DNA of 64,000 nucleotides, taken from Pseudodesulfovibrio profundus (GTDB lineage Bacteria > Desulfobacterota > Desulfovibrionia > Desulfovibrionales > Desulfovibrionaceae). The number at the start of each line of letters is the position of its first letter. Within the stretch, counting starts at the first letter, position 1. The notes beneath the pieces are model-generated. The model worked only from the letters and a program-made list of their open reading frames with translations. It ran no database searches and had not been told where the DNA came from. Shown piece by piece: positions 8,008-17,484 of this stretch. The translations under genes were made by a program, and so were the position numbers. The DNA is taken from assembly GCF_900217235.1 (NCBI RefSeq), contig NZ_LT907975.1:434001-498000 (forward strand), written 5' to 3'.

Positions 8008-9206
8008 TTTACCATACACTCCTTCAGAGCTTTGAAAGCGGGCAGTTCTTTCCCCTCAAGAAACTCGAGAAAAGATCCACCACCTGTGGAAATAAAACTG
8101 AACTTGTCGGCCATGTGCAGGGCGTGAACCACGGCATCGGTATCTCCCCCGCCGACAATGCTTATGCAATCATCCAAATCAGCTATCGCCCGACAAACGG
8201 CAAAAGACCCCTCAGCAAAAGCAGGAGTCTCAAAGAGCCCCATGGGACCGTTCCATACTATGGTTTTGGATTGAGCGATTACTGACGTGAAGAGCTCAAC
8301 TGTTTTGGGTCCTATATCAAGCACCATGACGTTATCTGGAACAGCGTCCGCTGTGCAGGTACCACTCTTTTCGGTTGCAGTGTGATCTTCTGCATAAACA
8401 AAATCCACAGGTAGGTGGAGCTTGGTTCCAGCCTTCTCAGCTTTCTCCATAACTGCAATGGCTTCATTCACCAGGTCTTTTTCGACGAGTGAATTACCAA
8501 CCGATTGTCCCTGAGCGAGCAAAAAAGTATTGGCCATGGCGCCGCCGATGATGATGTCGTCAACTTTTCCTAGCAGGTTGTTCAATATTCCAAGCTTGGA
8601 AGAGACCTTGGCTCCACCGGAAATACACACATAAGGGCGTTTGGGGTCAGAGAGCGCATCTCCAAGATATTCAAGCTCTTTCTTCAGCAGAAAGCCTGCA
8701 CAACACTCTTTTGCATGTCTTGGAATATCAACAACGGATGCATTCTCTCTATGGGCAACGCCAAAGGCATCATTAACATAAACATCCGCCAGTGAAGCGA
8801 GCTTTTTGCCAAAATCTCCACGCGCTTGCTCGGTTTTACCGGTCTCCTCAGGATTGAAACGCAGGTTTTCCAACATCATGGCCTGACCAGGCTTAAGTTC
8901 GGCAGCCATGACCCTGGCATTCTCTCCAACTGAATCGAACGCAAGCGGAACATCAATTCCCAACAGTTCAGCTGTTCGCTTTGCGACAGGGGCCAGGGAT
9001 AACTCTGGAACGACTTTGCCCTTGGGCTTCCCAAGATGTGCACACAAGATAATAGCGGCACCATTTTTCAATGCGTATTTCAAAGTGGGGATAGCCGCTT
9101 GAATTCTGTTGTCGTCAGTGATGACATCGCCATCCAATGGAACGTTGAAATCGACTCTGAATAGCAGTTTTTTCCCTTGAATTTCAGCTTGATCAATAAA
9201 CTTCAT
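8004..9206 (-). CDS. pgk: Phosphoglycerate kinase
   Basis: 400 residues. Transfers the acyl phosphate of 1,3-bisphosphoglycerate to ADP in glycolysis. The N-lobe substrate motif FRVDFNVPLDG, the hinge region, NDAFGVAHR, and the nucleotide-lobe motifs KTIVWNGPMGLFE and SIVGGGDTDAV are intact. Length is typical. First gene of the pgk-tpiA-secG unit; rimI ends 23 bp upstream on the same strand and may be the promoter-proximal gene. Confidence 0.96.
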   Translation of the reverse strand: MKFIDQAEIQGKKLLFRVDFNVPLDGDVITDDNRIQAAIPTLKYALKNGAAIILCAHLGKPKGKVVPELSLAPVAKRTAELLGIDVPLAFDSVGENARVMAAELKPGQAMMLENLRFNPEETGKTEQARGDFGKKLASLADVYVNDAFGVAHRENASVVDIPRHAKECCAGFLLKKELEYLGDALSDPKRPYVCISGGAKVSSKLGILNNLLGKVDDIIIGGAMANTFLLAQGQSVGNSLVEKDLVNEAIAVMEKAEKAGTKLHLPVDFVYAEDHTATEKSGTCTADAVPDNVMVLDIGPKTVELFTSVIAQSKTIVWNGPMGLFETPAFAEGSFAVCRAIADLDDCISIVGGGDTDAVVHALHMADKFSFISTGGGSFLEFLEGKELPAFKALKECMVK

Positions 9207-9229
9207 AATGATTTATCCCTATGATGAGC

Positions 9230-9673
9230 CTAAACAAAATCAACCCTAAACAATAATGCATCTTCTTTGGTGTCGGGGTAATACTTCTTGCGTACACCTA
9301 TCTGCTTGTACCCAAATTTTTGATACAGTTCGATAGCAGGAGCATTGGAAACTTTCACATCCAAAAAACCCTTCGCGACACCACTCTCTTTACATATAGT
9401 AAATGCATGCTTCAGCAATGCCGTTGCCAAACCATGCTTTCTGAACTCTGAGCGTACAGCCAGATTAAGTATCTCCATCTCATCTTTGATGATAGAGATA
9501 GCAATATATCCTGAAAGGACGCCATCTGTACGGGTCCCAAGAATGATGAACGCTCCGCGCTCCAATCCCAACAAAAACTGGTCTCGACTCCAGTGATATT
9601 CGAAACACGCATGTTCCAATTCAATGAGATCGTCGACATCAGTGGCGTTCAACCGTTCAACTTCAATATTCAT
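9230..9673 (-). CDS. rimI: Ribosomal-protein-alanine N-acetyltransferase (RimI-like)
   Basis: 147 residues, a single GNAT domain. The acetyl-CoA loop RKHGLATALLKHA is in the expected place, followed by the RimI-type stretch LDVKVSNAPAIELYQKFGYKQIGVRKKYYPD. RimI acetylates the N-terminal alanine of ribosomal protein S18; related GNATs act on other substrates, so the substrate is inferred from family pattern. Same strand and close to pgk. Confidence 0.85.
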   Translation of the reverse strand: MNIEVERLNATDVDDLIELEHACFEYHWSRDQFLLGLERGAFIILGTRTDGVLSGYIAISIIKDEMEILNLAVRSEFRKHGLATALLKHAFTICKESGVAKGFLDVKVSNAPAIELYQKFGYKQIGVRKKYYPDTKEDALLFRVDFV

Positions 9674-9768
9674 TTCTACCCTTGTGCAGCGATTTTAGCT
9701 ACTGGAAATATGCCAACAACGAGTGTATACACACTTATTCAGTAAATCAAAGATTTCAAGGCAGCACA

Positions 9769-10308
9769 TTGAATAAAGAAAACAAGAACGGCTCACCCGA
9801 TGATCAGCTTCATCTCCTGGAGGTTGTTGATGACAACAATCGTCCGATTGCCGCATTACCAGCAGAGATAACTCATCGCCAGCTACTGAAGCACCGCTCA
9901 GTTCAGGTGATGATTTTCAATTCTGATCGAAAAATATATCTCCAGAAGAGACATAAGCAAAAAAGCATCTTTCCTGGCCGTTGGGATATTTCTGCCCGAA
10001 CACACCCACATGTAAACGAATCTACGGAAGATGCGGCGATTCGTGTACTTCACGAAAAGTTGGATATGGAGGTTGAGTCCCTGCAGTTTGTCAGAACGCT
10101 TCCAGCCTGCCCTGAAACTGCCTTTGAAAACATGACCATCTATGCGCTGACAAAAAACACACAGCCCATCAAACCGAACTCAAAAGAGGTTGAAGAAGGT
10201 TACTATTTCTCCAATGAAGAGCTAACCTGTCTTGTCAAAGAATTCAGAGAGCTTCTGACTCCAAACATCGTTACCCTGTGGGAAGCAGGTTTACTGGTCG
10301 CTCCCTAA
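9769..10308 (+). CDS. Nudix-fold protein (isopentenyl-diphosphate isomerase / YfcD-like)
   Basis: 179 residues if translation begins at TTG 9769, which has AAGG eight bases upstream; the frame extends to 9682 but no better start exists. The order of elements (AEITHRQLLKHRSVQVMIF, LQKRHKQKSIFPGRWDISA, HPHVNESTEDAAIRVLHEKL) is that of the IDI/YfcD branch of Nudix proteins. The Nudix box is degenerate: the leading Gly is missing and one Glu of REUXEE is replaced by His, so hydrolase activity is doubtful. It converges with the inositol monophosphatase gene, stops overlapping by 4 bp. Confidence 0.75.
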   Translation: MNKENKNGSPDDQLHLLEVVDDNNRPIAALPAEITHRQLLKHRSVQVMIFNSDRKIYLQKRHKQKSIFPGRWDISARTHPHVNESTEDAAIRVLHEKLDMEVESLQFVRTLPACPETAFENMTIYALTKNTQPIKPNSKEVEEGYYFSNEELTCLVKEFRELLTPNIVTLWEAGLLVAP

Positions 10309-11096
10309 CATTCAGTCAGAATTTTACTCAGATCATCGTGAATTCGTCCATTGGTTGCCAGTATGTTCGGAGATGAAAAGGTATACTCCTTTTCACAATC
10401 TCTCTCAGAGACCCTCCCCCCTGCTTCTTGCACAAGTAAAAGACCTGCCGCTGTATCCCAAGGGTTCAGTGCACTTTCATAGAATCCATCATACCTACCG
10501 GCTGCCACATAAGCCAGGTCCATGGCTGCAGCTCCAGGACGACGCACTCCCTGAACAATCGGCAAGAGTTTCTCGAGATTATTGAGTACATCGTTCAAAT
10601 GTTCCTCAATGGCATAAGGGAATCCTGTCGCTATCACGGTTTTATCCAATGAAGCCTCTTCAGAAACTGATATCCGAGAGTCATTGAGATAGGCCCCCCG
10701 CCCTTCAACAGCCGAGAACAATTCACCCAGTATAGGTAGGTTGACTACCCCTAAAACAACTCTGTCTTCATGCCAAAGAGCGATTGAATTAGCGACAAAA
10801 GGCAGCCCATGAGCAAAGTTGGTGGTTCCGTCCAACGGATCGATTATCCATGTAAATGCTCCCAGCTGTGTTTCCTTGGCCGACTCCTCGGCTAGAAACG
10901 TAGCTTCAGGCAAAAGAGGTGCAAGGCGCTCTACCAGGAATTTTTCGACAGCTATATCAGTTTCCGTTACCAAATCCACCCGTCCCTTGTGGGTGATTTT
11001 TTTATCCGCCCCAAAAGCATCACGGACCAGCTCTCCAGCTTCCCTGACTATGGGAATAACCTGAGCAACTACAGCATCAATATCGAAATCCCGCAT
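10305..11096 (-). CDS. suhB: Inositol monophosphatase family protein (SuhB-like)
   Basis: 263 residues. A magnesium-dependent phosphatase of the IMPase fold. Metal-binding motifs are complete: the Glu pair in FLAEESA, the signature WIIDPLDGTTNFAHG, and the C-terminal WDTAAGLLLVQEAGG. In bacteria this family hydrolyses inositol 1-phosphate and, as SuhB, also supports rRNA transcription antitermination; which role applies here cannot be told. Convergent with the Nudix gene. Confidence 0.9.
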   Translation of the reverse strand: MRDFDIDAVVAQVIPIVREAGELVRDAFGADKKITHKGRVDLVTETDIAVEKFLVERLAPLLPEATFLAEESAKETQLGAFTWIIDPLDGTTNFAHGLPFVANSIALWHEDRVVLGVVNLPILGELFSAVEGRGAYLNDSRISVSEEASLDKTVIATGFPYAIEEHLNDVLNNLEKLLPIVQGVRRPGAAAMDLAYVAAGRYDGFYESALNPWDTAAGLLLVQEAGGRVSERDCEKEYTFSSPNILATNGRIHDDLSKILTEC

Positions 11097-11153
11097 TTTT
11101 TTGACCCCATGAAAAAAGGCGGTGAGAACCGCCCTTTTGTAAGAGAACTTGAT

Positions 11154-11357
11154 TTAGGCTCTGCGTTGAATAAAAAACTCTACGGTCCTGTTATAGGTCT
11201 TCTCTTCTTCTTCAGAGAAATAACAGGCTGGAATCTCACCTCTCTGGCGATGATAATGCAGACATTCGCAACAAATGCCATGCTTGTCACAAGAGTATGT
11301 GCAGGAGCAATACTGCTCATTGATTCCAGATCGTGGACACTGATCTTTCTTCTTCAT
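11154..11357 (-). CDS. Small Cys-rich cytosolic protein (DUF6485-type)
   Basis: 67 residues with seven cysteines in the pattern CPRSG..CSCTYSC..HGICCEC, then HYHRQRGEIPACYF and a helical tail. This is the layout of a small family (DUF6485) found in anaerobes; its cysteines suggest metal or Fe-S binding. No function is known. It is followed by suhB on the same strand, 57 bp away. Confidence 0.75.
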   Translation of the reverse strand: MKKKDQCPRSGINEQYCSCTYSCDKHGICCECLHYHRQRGEIPACYFSEEEEKTYNRTVEFFIQRRA

Positions 11358-11594
11358 TAGTACCTCGTAAGAGCAAAGGTTGACACAATCACCTCAAAGC
11401 CACGGGAACTGTAGACAAACAGGGATAATGCGTCAACGCATCCATCATCAGCCACAAGCATGAATTAGAAAATGTAATTAGCATTAATCATGGTAATTTC
11501 GTTGAATTTTCTACAATATGGGTATAAATATACAATATTGTAACCATTTCATCTGACAGTAGTCGATTTTGTTCACGGGAGCACGTGGGATAAC

Positions 11595-13328
11595 ATGTGG
11601 AAGAAAGCTTTCAGCAAGGCTCCAGGCCTCAAATCATATGGGCGTAAGAACTCGCCTGACCCAAACCTGAAAACTCTTGAGGAACTCAAGGAATTTCTGG
11701 ACTTTTGCCACATAAAATATTGCCTTCTCAAACCCTACTTTACCGTCGAGAACTATCCTCTTGTAGAAGCCAGAGAGCTTCTCCCTTCATTTGAAGTTGA
11801 TTTATACGAATACAAGGCGCTCCCGGGGATGAGCCTCGTGGCCTTCGAGCGCCAGTTAAGCTCCTTTCAGGAAGTTTTCCAATACGACTCCCTGCATTCC
11901 CTTGCAGACTGGGAAGATATGGCTGATCTTGATCAGGAAATGGTCGAAAACAACGCTGTTGCACAGAATATCAAGACATATCTTAGCCGACTGCCTAAAA
12001 GGCATCACTCGGATTTTCTCAAAACATACGATGGGAAGGACATTACGAGCATGAAAGACTACGGTAACATGCTCCAATTCCTCCTTGAACTTGAGCGAGC
12101 TCACATTCTGGCGCTTGACTCGACCGGGAAATTCACTTTGCAAGGAATGTACGCTTCACTGCCTTCAAATCTTGATAGCGAGTTGAAGCAGTTCGGACTA
12201 AAAATTGGAAAGTTCAGGCCGGGCGACAACTTGATGTACGAACAGAACCGATTGTTTGTATATCAATTCATGATGGAGTTACACGGGTTCCCAATCGTTT
12301 CTGAGCGACGCACATCATCTGCGATGTTTGCCATACGACTGCTTCGTTCCGGAGAACGATTCATTGTTCGAGTGCTGGGCCAAAGCGACCGGACCATTAC
12401 AACAATGATGTCTCCACCAGATTCTACTCCAAGGCATCTGAAAAAGTACCCGAGGGTTGAGAAAATAGCTCTGGTACAGGTTAATGAGAATCAGAAAGAA
12501 ACCAACACGATGCTTCGAGAGCAAGGTTTTTTCATCGACCCCAAAAAACGAGTCGTTATCCTTCGTGTGACGTATCAGCAACATGAATACAGCTCAAAAA
12601 ACGTTCGGGAAGATCGTGCCCTTTCGGTTTTGCGACAGGAGATCATCCACCCAATAACAGGAAAAGCTCTGGACTCATTGAATATTATTCAAAATGTCCA
12701 AAACATGATTTTACGACTCAACGACATTGTTCGAGGTGAGTATCGAATCGCTATCAACTATAAGCGCAATGAAATCATCAATAACACCGACACCCATGAA
12801 AACAGGTTGAAGGTACTGTATTCTTGGCTTTCAAAGCATATGCATCGCATAATCGACTACTCGGACGAGTACTACTCGCAAATAGTCAGAGTGTTGGATA
12901 GCTACCTGCTGGCTCCCGACAACTACGACACTTTTAACGATTATCACCAACTCCATCAGGAAGTTTGGGTACGGTTCAATCAAATCCAACAAGCTCGAAA
13001 AATCCGTATCCTAGGAGATCTTCCTTCTCGCCATTATAAAGGCAGTACAGTTTCATACGAGCGAATGTTGCAACTGATGAATGAGACTCTCAATGAATTG
13101 AAGTTTGAGATTGTCAACTATTTTGACAGCTTGATTGTAAAAGTCTTGATCATTGGTGGCGATGTGATTTCCAATCCGTACTTGCTGAGAAAATATATCA
13201 ATGTTGACGAAGAAACACTTTCTCCTTACGGCAAACGTATACGATCTCATTATAATGAACTTATCCAATTGCTAGATGAGTTTAGATCGATTAGGAAATC
13301 TCGTAGGTCAAACATGCTACGAGACTAA
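11595..13328 (+). CDS. Conserved-looking hypothetical protein, 577 residues
   Basis: I do not recognise the family. The frame is long, has normal backbone composition and starts at ATG 11595. The protein is soluble (no membrane segment or signal), rich in charged and aromatic residues and mainly helical in character, with a basic C-terminus (EFRSIRKSRRSNMLRD). No nucleotide-binding or catalytic motif stands out. It stands alone, with gcvT 31 bp downstream on the same strand, so cotranscription with gcvT is possible. Confidence 0.7.
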   Translation: MWKKAFSKAPGLKSYGRKNSPDPNLKTLEELKEFLDFCHIKYCLLKPYFTVENYPLVEARELLPSFEVDLYEYKALPGMSLVAFERQLSSFQEVFQYDSLHSLADWEDMADLDQEMVENNAVAQNIKTYLSRLPKRHHSDFLKTYDGKDITSMKDYGNMLQFLLELERAHILALDSTGKFTLQGMYASLPSNLDSELKQFGLKIGKFRPGDNLMYEQNRLFVYQFMMELHGFPIVSERRTSSAMFAIRLLRSGERFIVRVLGQSDRTITTMMSPPDSTPRHLKKYPRVEKIALVQVNENQKETNTMLREQGFFIDPKKRVVILRVTYQQHEYSSKNVREDRALSVLRQEIIHPITGKALDSLNIIQNVQNMILRLNDIVRGEYRIAINYKRNEIINNTDTHENRLKVLYSWLSKHMHRIIDYSDEYYSQIVRVLDSYLLAPDNYDTFNDYHQLHQEVWVRFNQIQQARKIRILGDLPSRHYKGSTVSYERMLQLMNETLNELKFEIVNYFDSLIVKVLIIGGDVISNPYLLRKYINVDEETLSPYGKRIRSHYNELIQLLDEFRSIRKSRRSNMLRD

Positions 13329-13359
13329 AACTACCTAAAGAATATGCTCAGGAGGCAAT

Positions 13360-14445
13360 ATGGACAAACTTCAAACAACTCCGCTTACAGATTGGCACCG
13401 TGAAAACGGAGCAAAAATGGCACCATTTGCCGGCTTCGATATGCCTGTTCAATACAAAGGTATTATCGTTGAGCACAAGCACACCAGAGAAAAGGCTGGT
13501 ATATTCGACATCTCTCACATGGGAGAGTTCGCTTTGACAGGTGCCGGGTCTAAGGATGCACTCAACAAGGTTGTGAGCCATGACCTGAACACCCTTGCCC
13601 CGGGCAAATGCCGATACGGATTCCTCCTGAATGAAAGTGGTGGAATCAACGATGACCTCATCATCTACTGTATGGCAGAAGACGAGTACATGCTCGTTGT
13701 GAACGGTGCATGCCGAGAGAAAGATTTCGCCCACATTTCTTCCAACCTTCCGGACTCGGTACAACTTACCGACATCAGTGACCAAACAGCAAAGATCGAT
13801 ATACAGGGGCCAGAGAGCCTCGTAGTGCTTGAATCATTGATGGGAGAAAAATGGAATCATCTCAAATATTTCAATTTTGAAACTAATAATTCGCTGGGCT
13901 TCTCAATGATCGTCAGCCGCACAGGCTACACTGGTGAATTGGGTTATGAACTCTATCTGCCTGCAGATCAGGCCTTGGGAGTTTGGGAGAAACTGGCTGC
14001 CAATGAACTGGTTGAGCCAGTTGGATTAGGTGCTCGCGACACATTACGCCTTGAAATCGGTTATCCGCTGTATGGACAAGATCTTGACGAAGAACACACG
14101 CCCAAAGAGGCTGGAGCAGGCTTCTTCCTTAAAAAAGAGTCTGAATATATAGGAAAATCCGGCCTCGACAAAGTCAATGAATGTCTGATTCCCTTAATGA
14201 TTGAAGGAAGAAGAACAGCCAGACACCACGACGAAGTATTGTTGGCCAACGGAAACAAAACCGGAATCGTAACAAGTGGATCTTTTGCTCCGAGCCTTGG
14301 GTGCTGTATTGCTCTGGCTTACGTAAAGGCTGAAGACGCCGACAACGACACTTTCCTGATAAAAACAGCTCGTGTGGAACTGGAAGCCAAGAAAACGTCC
14401 CTCCCTTTCTACAAGGAAGGAACTGCTCGTATGAAGCTCGATTAA
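13360..14445 (+). CDS. gcvT: Aminomethyltransferase (glycine cleavage system T protein)
   Basis: 361 residues, full length. GcvT releases ammonia from the aminomethyl-lipoyl H protein and passes the methylene group to tetrahydrofolate. Typical family landmarks are GAKMAPFAGFDMPVQY near the start, FDISHMGEF, the catalytic Asp region NESGGINDDLIIY, SRTGYTGELGYE and GLGARDTLRLEIGYPLYGQD. No gcvH or gcvP is seen in this window. AGGAGG precedes the ATG; a hairpin terminator follows. Confidence 0.96.
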   Translation: MDKLQTTPLTDWHRENGAKMAPFAGFDMPVQYKGIIVEHKHTREKAGIFDISHMGEFALTGAGSKDALNKVVSHDLNTLAPGKCRYGFLLNESGGINDDLIIYCMAEDEYMLVVNGACREKDFAHISSNLPDSVQLTDISDQTAKIDIQGPESLVVLESLMGEKWNHLKYFNFETNNSLGFSMIVSRTGYTGELGYELYLPADQALGVWEKLAANELVEPVGLGARDTLRLEIGYPLYGQDLDEEHTPKEAGAGFFLKKESEYIGKSGLDKVNECLIPLMIEGRRTARHHDEVLLANGNKTGIVTSGSFAPSLGCCIALAYVKAEDADNDTFLIKTARVELEAKKTSLPFYKEGTARMKLD

Positions 14446-14460
14446 GTAGACAAGCAAACA

Positions 14461-14496
14461 AAAAAGGGACGCTCTAGCGTCCCTTTTTTATTTTTG
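14461..14496. terminator. Bidirectional terminator between gcvT and the acyltransferase gene
   Basis: Stem AAAAAGGGACGC / GCGTCCCTTTTT with a TCTA loop, T runs on both strands. It serves two convergent genes and slightly overlaps the acyltransferase stop at 14488. Confidence 0.9.
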
Positions 14497-15138
14497 AGGT
14501 CCGAGCATCTTCATGTGCTCTTCCAAGCGCTCTCGCTCCGAAACAAGTTCACTTTTAGTTAGCTTGTTCGTAGTTACAGAAAAAGGCTCGCCCACATAGA
14601 CATCGCATCGAGTAAACGGATATGGGACGACGAATTTATCCCATGATTTTTCGAATACTATTTTGGATTTTGAGAATGTCCGTAAAGGGATAATCTTTGC
14701 ACCTGCAATCTGTGCAGCTAAAATAATACCATCTTTGGGTTTATGCCGGGGGCCACGCGGACCATCCATTGCAAAAGCGGGCATGACGTTTTCTCGCTCC
14801 ATGACCCTTTTCACCTCCAGCAATGCCCTAAGCCCACCTCGGGAACTGGAACCTCGAATGGTGCGATGTCCCAGGCTCTCCAGCAATTGTGCAGCGATCT
14901 CCCCATCCTTACTCTGACTGACAAGTGCTGCAAATCTTTGCGCAAAAGCTCCCGCCATGCCTATGATGTTGAATAAATCATCATGCCACAGCCCAATAAC
15001 AAAGTGTTCACCAGTGGCTTGCTTTTCTAGTAGCCCTTCAAGGTCACCATGGAATTTATAGCGAATCGTACGAACCCACCCTTTATAAGCAAGGGAGAAA
15101 ACAGGCATTAATTTGAGGGGATCTATGGGTATTCTCAT
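14488..15138 (-). CDS. Lysophospholipid acyltransferase family protein (DUF374)
   Basis: 216 residues. The order GLWHDDLFNI (HX4D-like active site), SQSKDGEIAAQLLESLGHRTIRGSSSRGG, and FAMDGPRGPRHKPKDG matches the DUF374 branch of the LPLAT superfamily, which acylates lipid A precursors or other lipids at the inner membrane. A hydrophobic N-terminal segment could anchor it. The precise lipid acceptor is not known. Transcribed towards gcvT, with a shared terminator. Confidence 0.85.
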   Translation of the reverse strand: MRIPIDPLKLMPVFSLAYKGWVRTIRYKFHGDLEGLLEKQATGEHFVIGLWHDDLFNIIGMAGAFAQRFAALVSQSKDGEIAAQLLESLGHRTIRGSSSRGGLRALLEVKRVMERENVMPAFAMDGPRGPRHKPKDGIILAAQIAGAKIIPLRTFSKSKIVFEKSWDKFVVPYPFTRCDVYVGEPFSVTTNKLTKSELVSERERLEEHMKMLGPQK

Positions 15139-15298
15139 GATAAAACTCGTTCTTTGAATTCTTCATACCTACACCCCAATATAAGAGCAAGAGAGGATTA
15201 CCCATTGACGGACTCATACAATGTCAAATCAAGCATATATGTTTTCTATTTGACCTAATTGCAAAGTCTATGCTTGGTTGGACACAAAGGAGTGAACC

Positions 15299-15907
15299 AT
15301 GTCTAAAAAACATATTGTCTGCCAAGGACTTCCCTGCCCTCAACCTGTTCTTAAATGCAAAGAGGTCATAGAATCTGATCATCCAGAAGAAATCACTGTG
15401 ACAGTCGATAACGAAGCCGCAAAGGACAATGTGTCCCGGTTCATGAAAACCCAAGGGTATACTGCTTCCACAGAGCCTTATGGAGAAGACTACCTTGTCA
15501 AAGGTGTTAGAAGTGAAGACTGCCCAGCTTGTGAAACAATGGATGATGCACAGCTTGAAGCTGCAGCTAAACACAAGATTCTTGTTTTCCTCCCTACTGA
15601 TGTAATGGGAGGGGGAGATGATGTACTCGGTGAAAAACTGATGTACAATTTCCTTTTAACCCTCAAAGAACTCGGTAGTGACCTGTGGCGAATAGTTATG
15701 GTCAATGGCGGTGTGAAGCTCAGTACTGAAGATTCATCCTGCATAGGAATACTTCAGGACTTGGAAAACAAAGGTGTTTCCATCCTGGTGTGCGGTACAT
15801 GTCTTGAGCATTTTGAGTTGATGGATCAACGTGCTGTCGGACAGGTTACAAACATGCTTGATATTGTCACCAGCTTCCAACTTGCTGAAAAAACCATCCG
15901 TATCTAG
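15299..15907 (+). CDS. yedF: Sulfurtransferase-like selenium metabolism protein YedF
   Basis: 202 residues. The N-terminal TusA-like domain carries the GLPCPQP motif with its reactive Cys (about residues 1-75), joined to a DsrE-like C-terminal domain (about 90-202) with VCGTCLEHF. This fusion is the YedF family found in selenium-using anaerobes, thought to handle sulfur or selenium for selenoprotein synthesis. No sel genes are in this window. Monocistronic, with a strong terminator. Confidence 0.92.
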   Translation: MSKKHIVCQGLPCPQPVLKCKEVIESDHPEEITVTVDNEAAKDNVSRFMKTQGYTASTEPYGEDYLVKGVRSEDCPACETMDDAQLEAAAKHKILVFLPTDVMGGGDDVLGEKLMYNFLLTLKELGSDLWRIVMVNGGVKLSTEDSSCIGILQDLENKGVSILVCGTCLEHFELMDQRAVGQVTNMLDIVTSFQLAEKTIRI

Positions 15908-15930
15908 CTTTAATTCCAACGAATAAGTTC

Positions 15931-15964
15931 AAGGCTCTCTATGGTTTCATAGAGAGCCTTTTTT
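15931..15964 (+). terminator. Rho-independent terminator after yedF
   Basis: AAGGCTCTCTATG / CATAGAGAGCCTT stem followed by six Ts. Confidence 0.93.
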
Positions 15965-16035
15965 ACAATGATTACACTTGGTAAAGGTTTGACGAATGCC
16001 AGTCGAACGGATAGTTATTGTGGTTGGAGAAAACA

Positions 16036-16788
16036 ATGGACAATACCAAGCCAATACGACTCAATAAATTTATTGCTCAATGCGGGATTGCCTCTCGCCG
16101 TGGAGCAGATGACCTTGTCTTTAGCGGAAAGGTTTCCGTCAACGGAAAGTTGGCAGACTCACCTGGCTACAAAGTCGATCCGACTAGTGACATTGTCAAA
16201 GTCAACAACAAAACCATCGGTTTGCAATCAACAGCACAGAATATCACCTTGATGATCAACAAGCCGATTGAAGTTGTTACAACGGCCAGCGACCCTCAGG
16301 GAAGAACAACTGTTTTGGATTTATTGCCGGAAAAATTTAAAAAAATTCGCCCTTTCCCGGTTGGGCGCTTGGACTATTTCTCTGAAGGCCTGTTACTTCT
16401 AACAACCGATGGTGACCTTTGTTATCGGCTGACTCACCCCAAGTTCCACCTTCCCAAAGTCTACCGAGTGACTGTGCGTGGTAGAGTTCCCGATGCAGTA
16501 TTGAAGACCATGCGATCGGGCATGACGTTGGAGGATGGAGAGAAACTGGCCCCAGTCCTGATCGATCTCAAAAAGTACACCGATGGGAAGCAAATCCTGG
16601 ACATGACTCTTACGCAAGGTGTCAATCGCCAGATTCGACGGATGTTTGCAGAGTCCGACATCACTATATTGAAGCTACGCCGCACAAAACAGGGGCCGCT
16701 CAACATAGGCAGCCTTAAGCCAGGTAAATGGCGTGAACTGTCAGAAAGAGAGTTAGCCTCTCTCAAAAAGGCAGTTGAACTCGCTTAA
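16036..16788 (+). CDS. rRNA pseudouridine synthase (RluB/RsuA family)
   Basis: 250 residues from ATG 16036, with GGAG seven bases upstream; a TTG at 16018 in frame is not needed. An N-terminal S4 RNA-binding domain (IRLNKFIAQCGIASRRGAD) is followed by the RsuA/RluB/RluE catalytic domain with the active Asp in PVGRLDYFSEGLLLLTTDG and the downstream VNRQIRRMF. The enzyme isomerises a specific uridine in rRNA. Its stop overlaps that of the convergent lolA gene by 4 bp. Confidence 0.92.
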   Translation: MDNTKPIRLNKFIAQCGIASRRGADDLVFSGKVSVNGKLADSPGYKVDPTSDIVKVNNKTIGLQSTAQNITLMINKPIEVVTTASDPQGRTTVLDLLPEKFKKIRPFPVGRLDYFSEGLLLLTTDGDLCYRLTHPKFHLPKVYRVTVRGRVPDAVLKTMRSGMTLEDGEKLAPVLIDLKKYTDGKQILDMTLTQGVNRQIRRMFAESDITILKLRRTKQGPLNIGSLKPGKWRELSERELASLKKAVELA

Positions 16789-17471
16789 AAGCCCTGAGAG
16801 TTATCCTCCACAATCACGCCTTCTGGAGGACTGAACTGAAAGATATCCTCATCCAGAGCGACATCAAGTTCAATACCGGATAGCCGGACTTCATTGCCGT
16901 TGCCGTAAAAATCTACGATCATGACCTGACGCAGTAAGCCTGTGTCAGGTTCAACACCGATAAAGGCCAGCACCATCCCTGGCTCAGGCTCTTTCGGAGT
17001 CAACTGCAGGATAACATTTCCCTTACCCCACTTTTCCCGGACTGCCTCAGCCCCTTCCCACTCTGTTTTAACAAAAAAATCTTCTTTCAGGTTGGCCTGA
17101 CCAGAGATGAAGCGAAGGATGGTTTTGGAGTTTAACAGGCTCTCCACGCTATACTTAATTGCCAACTCATCTTCTTCAATATAGTCCCAGGCAAAATCAG
17201 GTCCGACAATGAGTAACTCCTTTTCAGGCTCACTGGTTTCCCACCGAACTCTGGAAGGCTGTTTGAACCAGATTTTCCCTTTGCGAACATCTACTTCGCC
17301 ACTAGCAATGTTTGTCAGCTCCTGTACAAAGTCTGCTTGGAACGAATCCATATTTTCATATTTTTCCTGAATCAGATTCGGCATTGCCTCTGCATCAACT
17401 TCCGCAGCCCATGAGGGGGAAGTGGCAAAGAGTACCAGCGCCGCAATAACCAATATATTTTTAACCTGCAT
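16785..17471 (-). CDS. lolA: Outer-membrane lipoprotein carrier protein LolA
   Basis: 228 residues with a signal peptide ending in SWA. LolA carries lipoproteins across the periplasm. The family pattern is present: YENMDSFQADFVQELT, GKIWFKQPSRVRWE, LIVGPDFAWDY. It starts 13 bp after the ftsK stop on the same strand, an ftsK-lolA order found in many bacteria, so the two are probably one operon. Confidence 0.88.
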   Translation of the reverse strand: MQVKNILVIAALVLFATSPSWAAEVDAEAMPNLIQEKYENMDSFQADFVQELTNIASGEVDVRKGKIWFKQPSRVRWETSEPEKELLIVGPDFAWDYIEEDELAIKYSVESLLNSKTILRFISGQANLKEDFFVKTEWEGAEAVREKWGKGNVILQLTPKEPEPGMVLAFIGVEPDTGLLRQVMIVDFYGNGNEVRLSGIELDVALDEDIFQFSPPEGVIVEDNSQGF

Positions 17472-17484
17472 ACTGATCTCCAGA

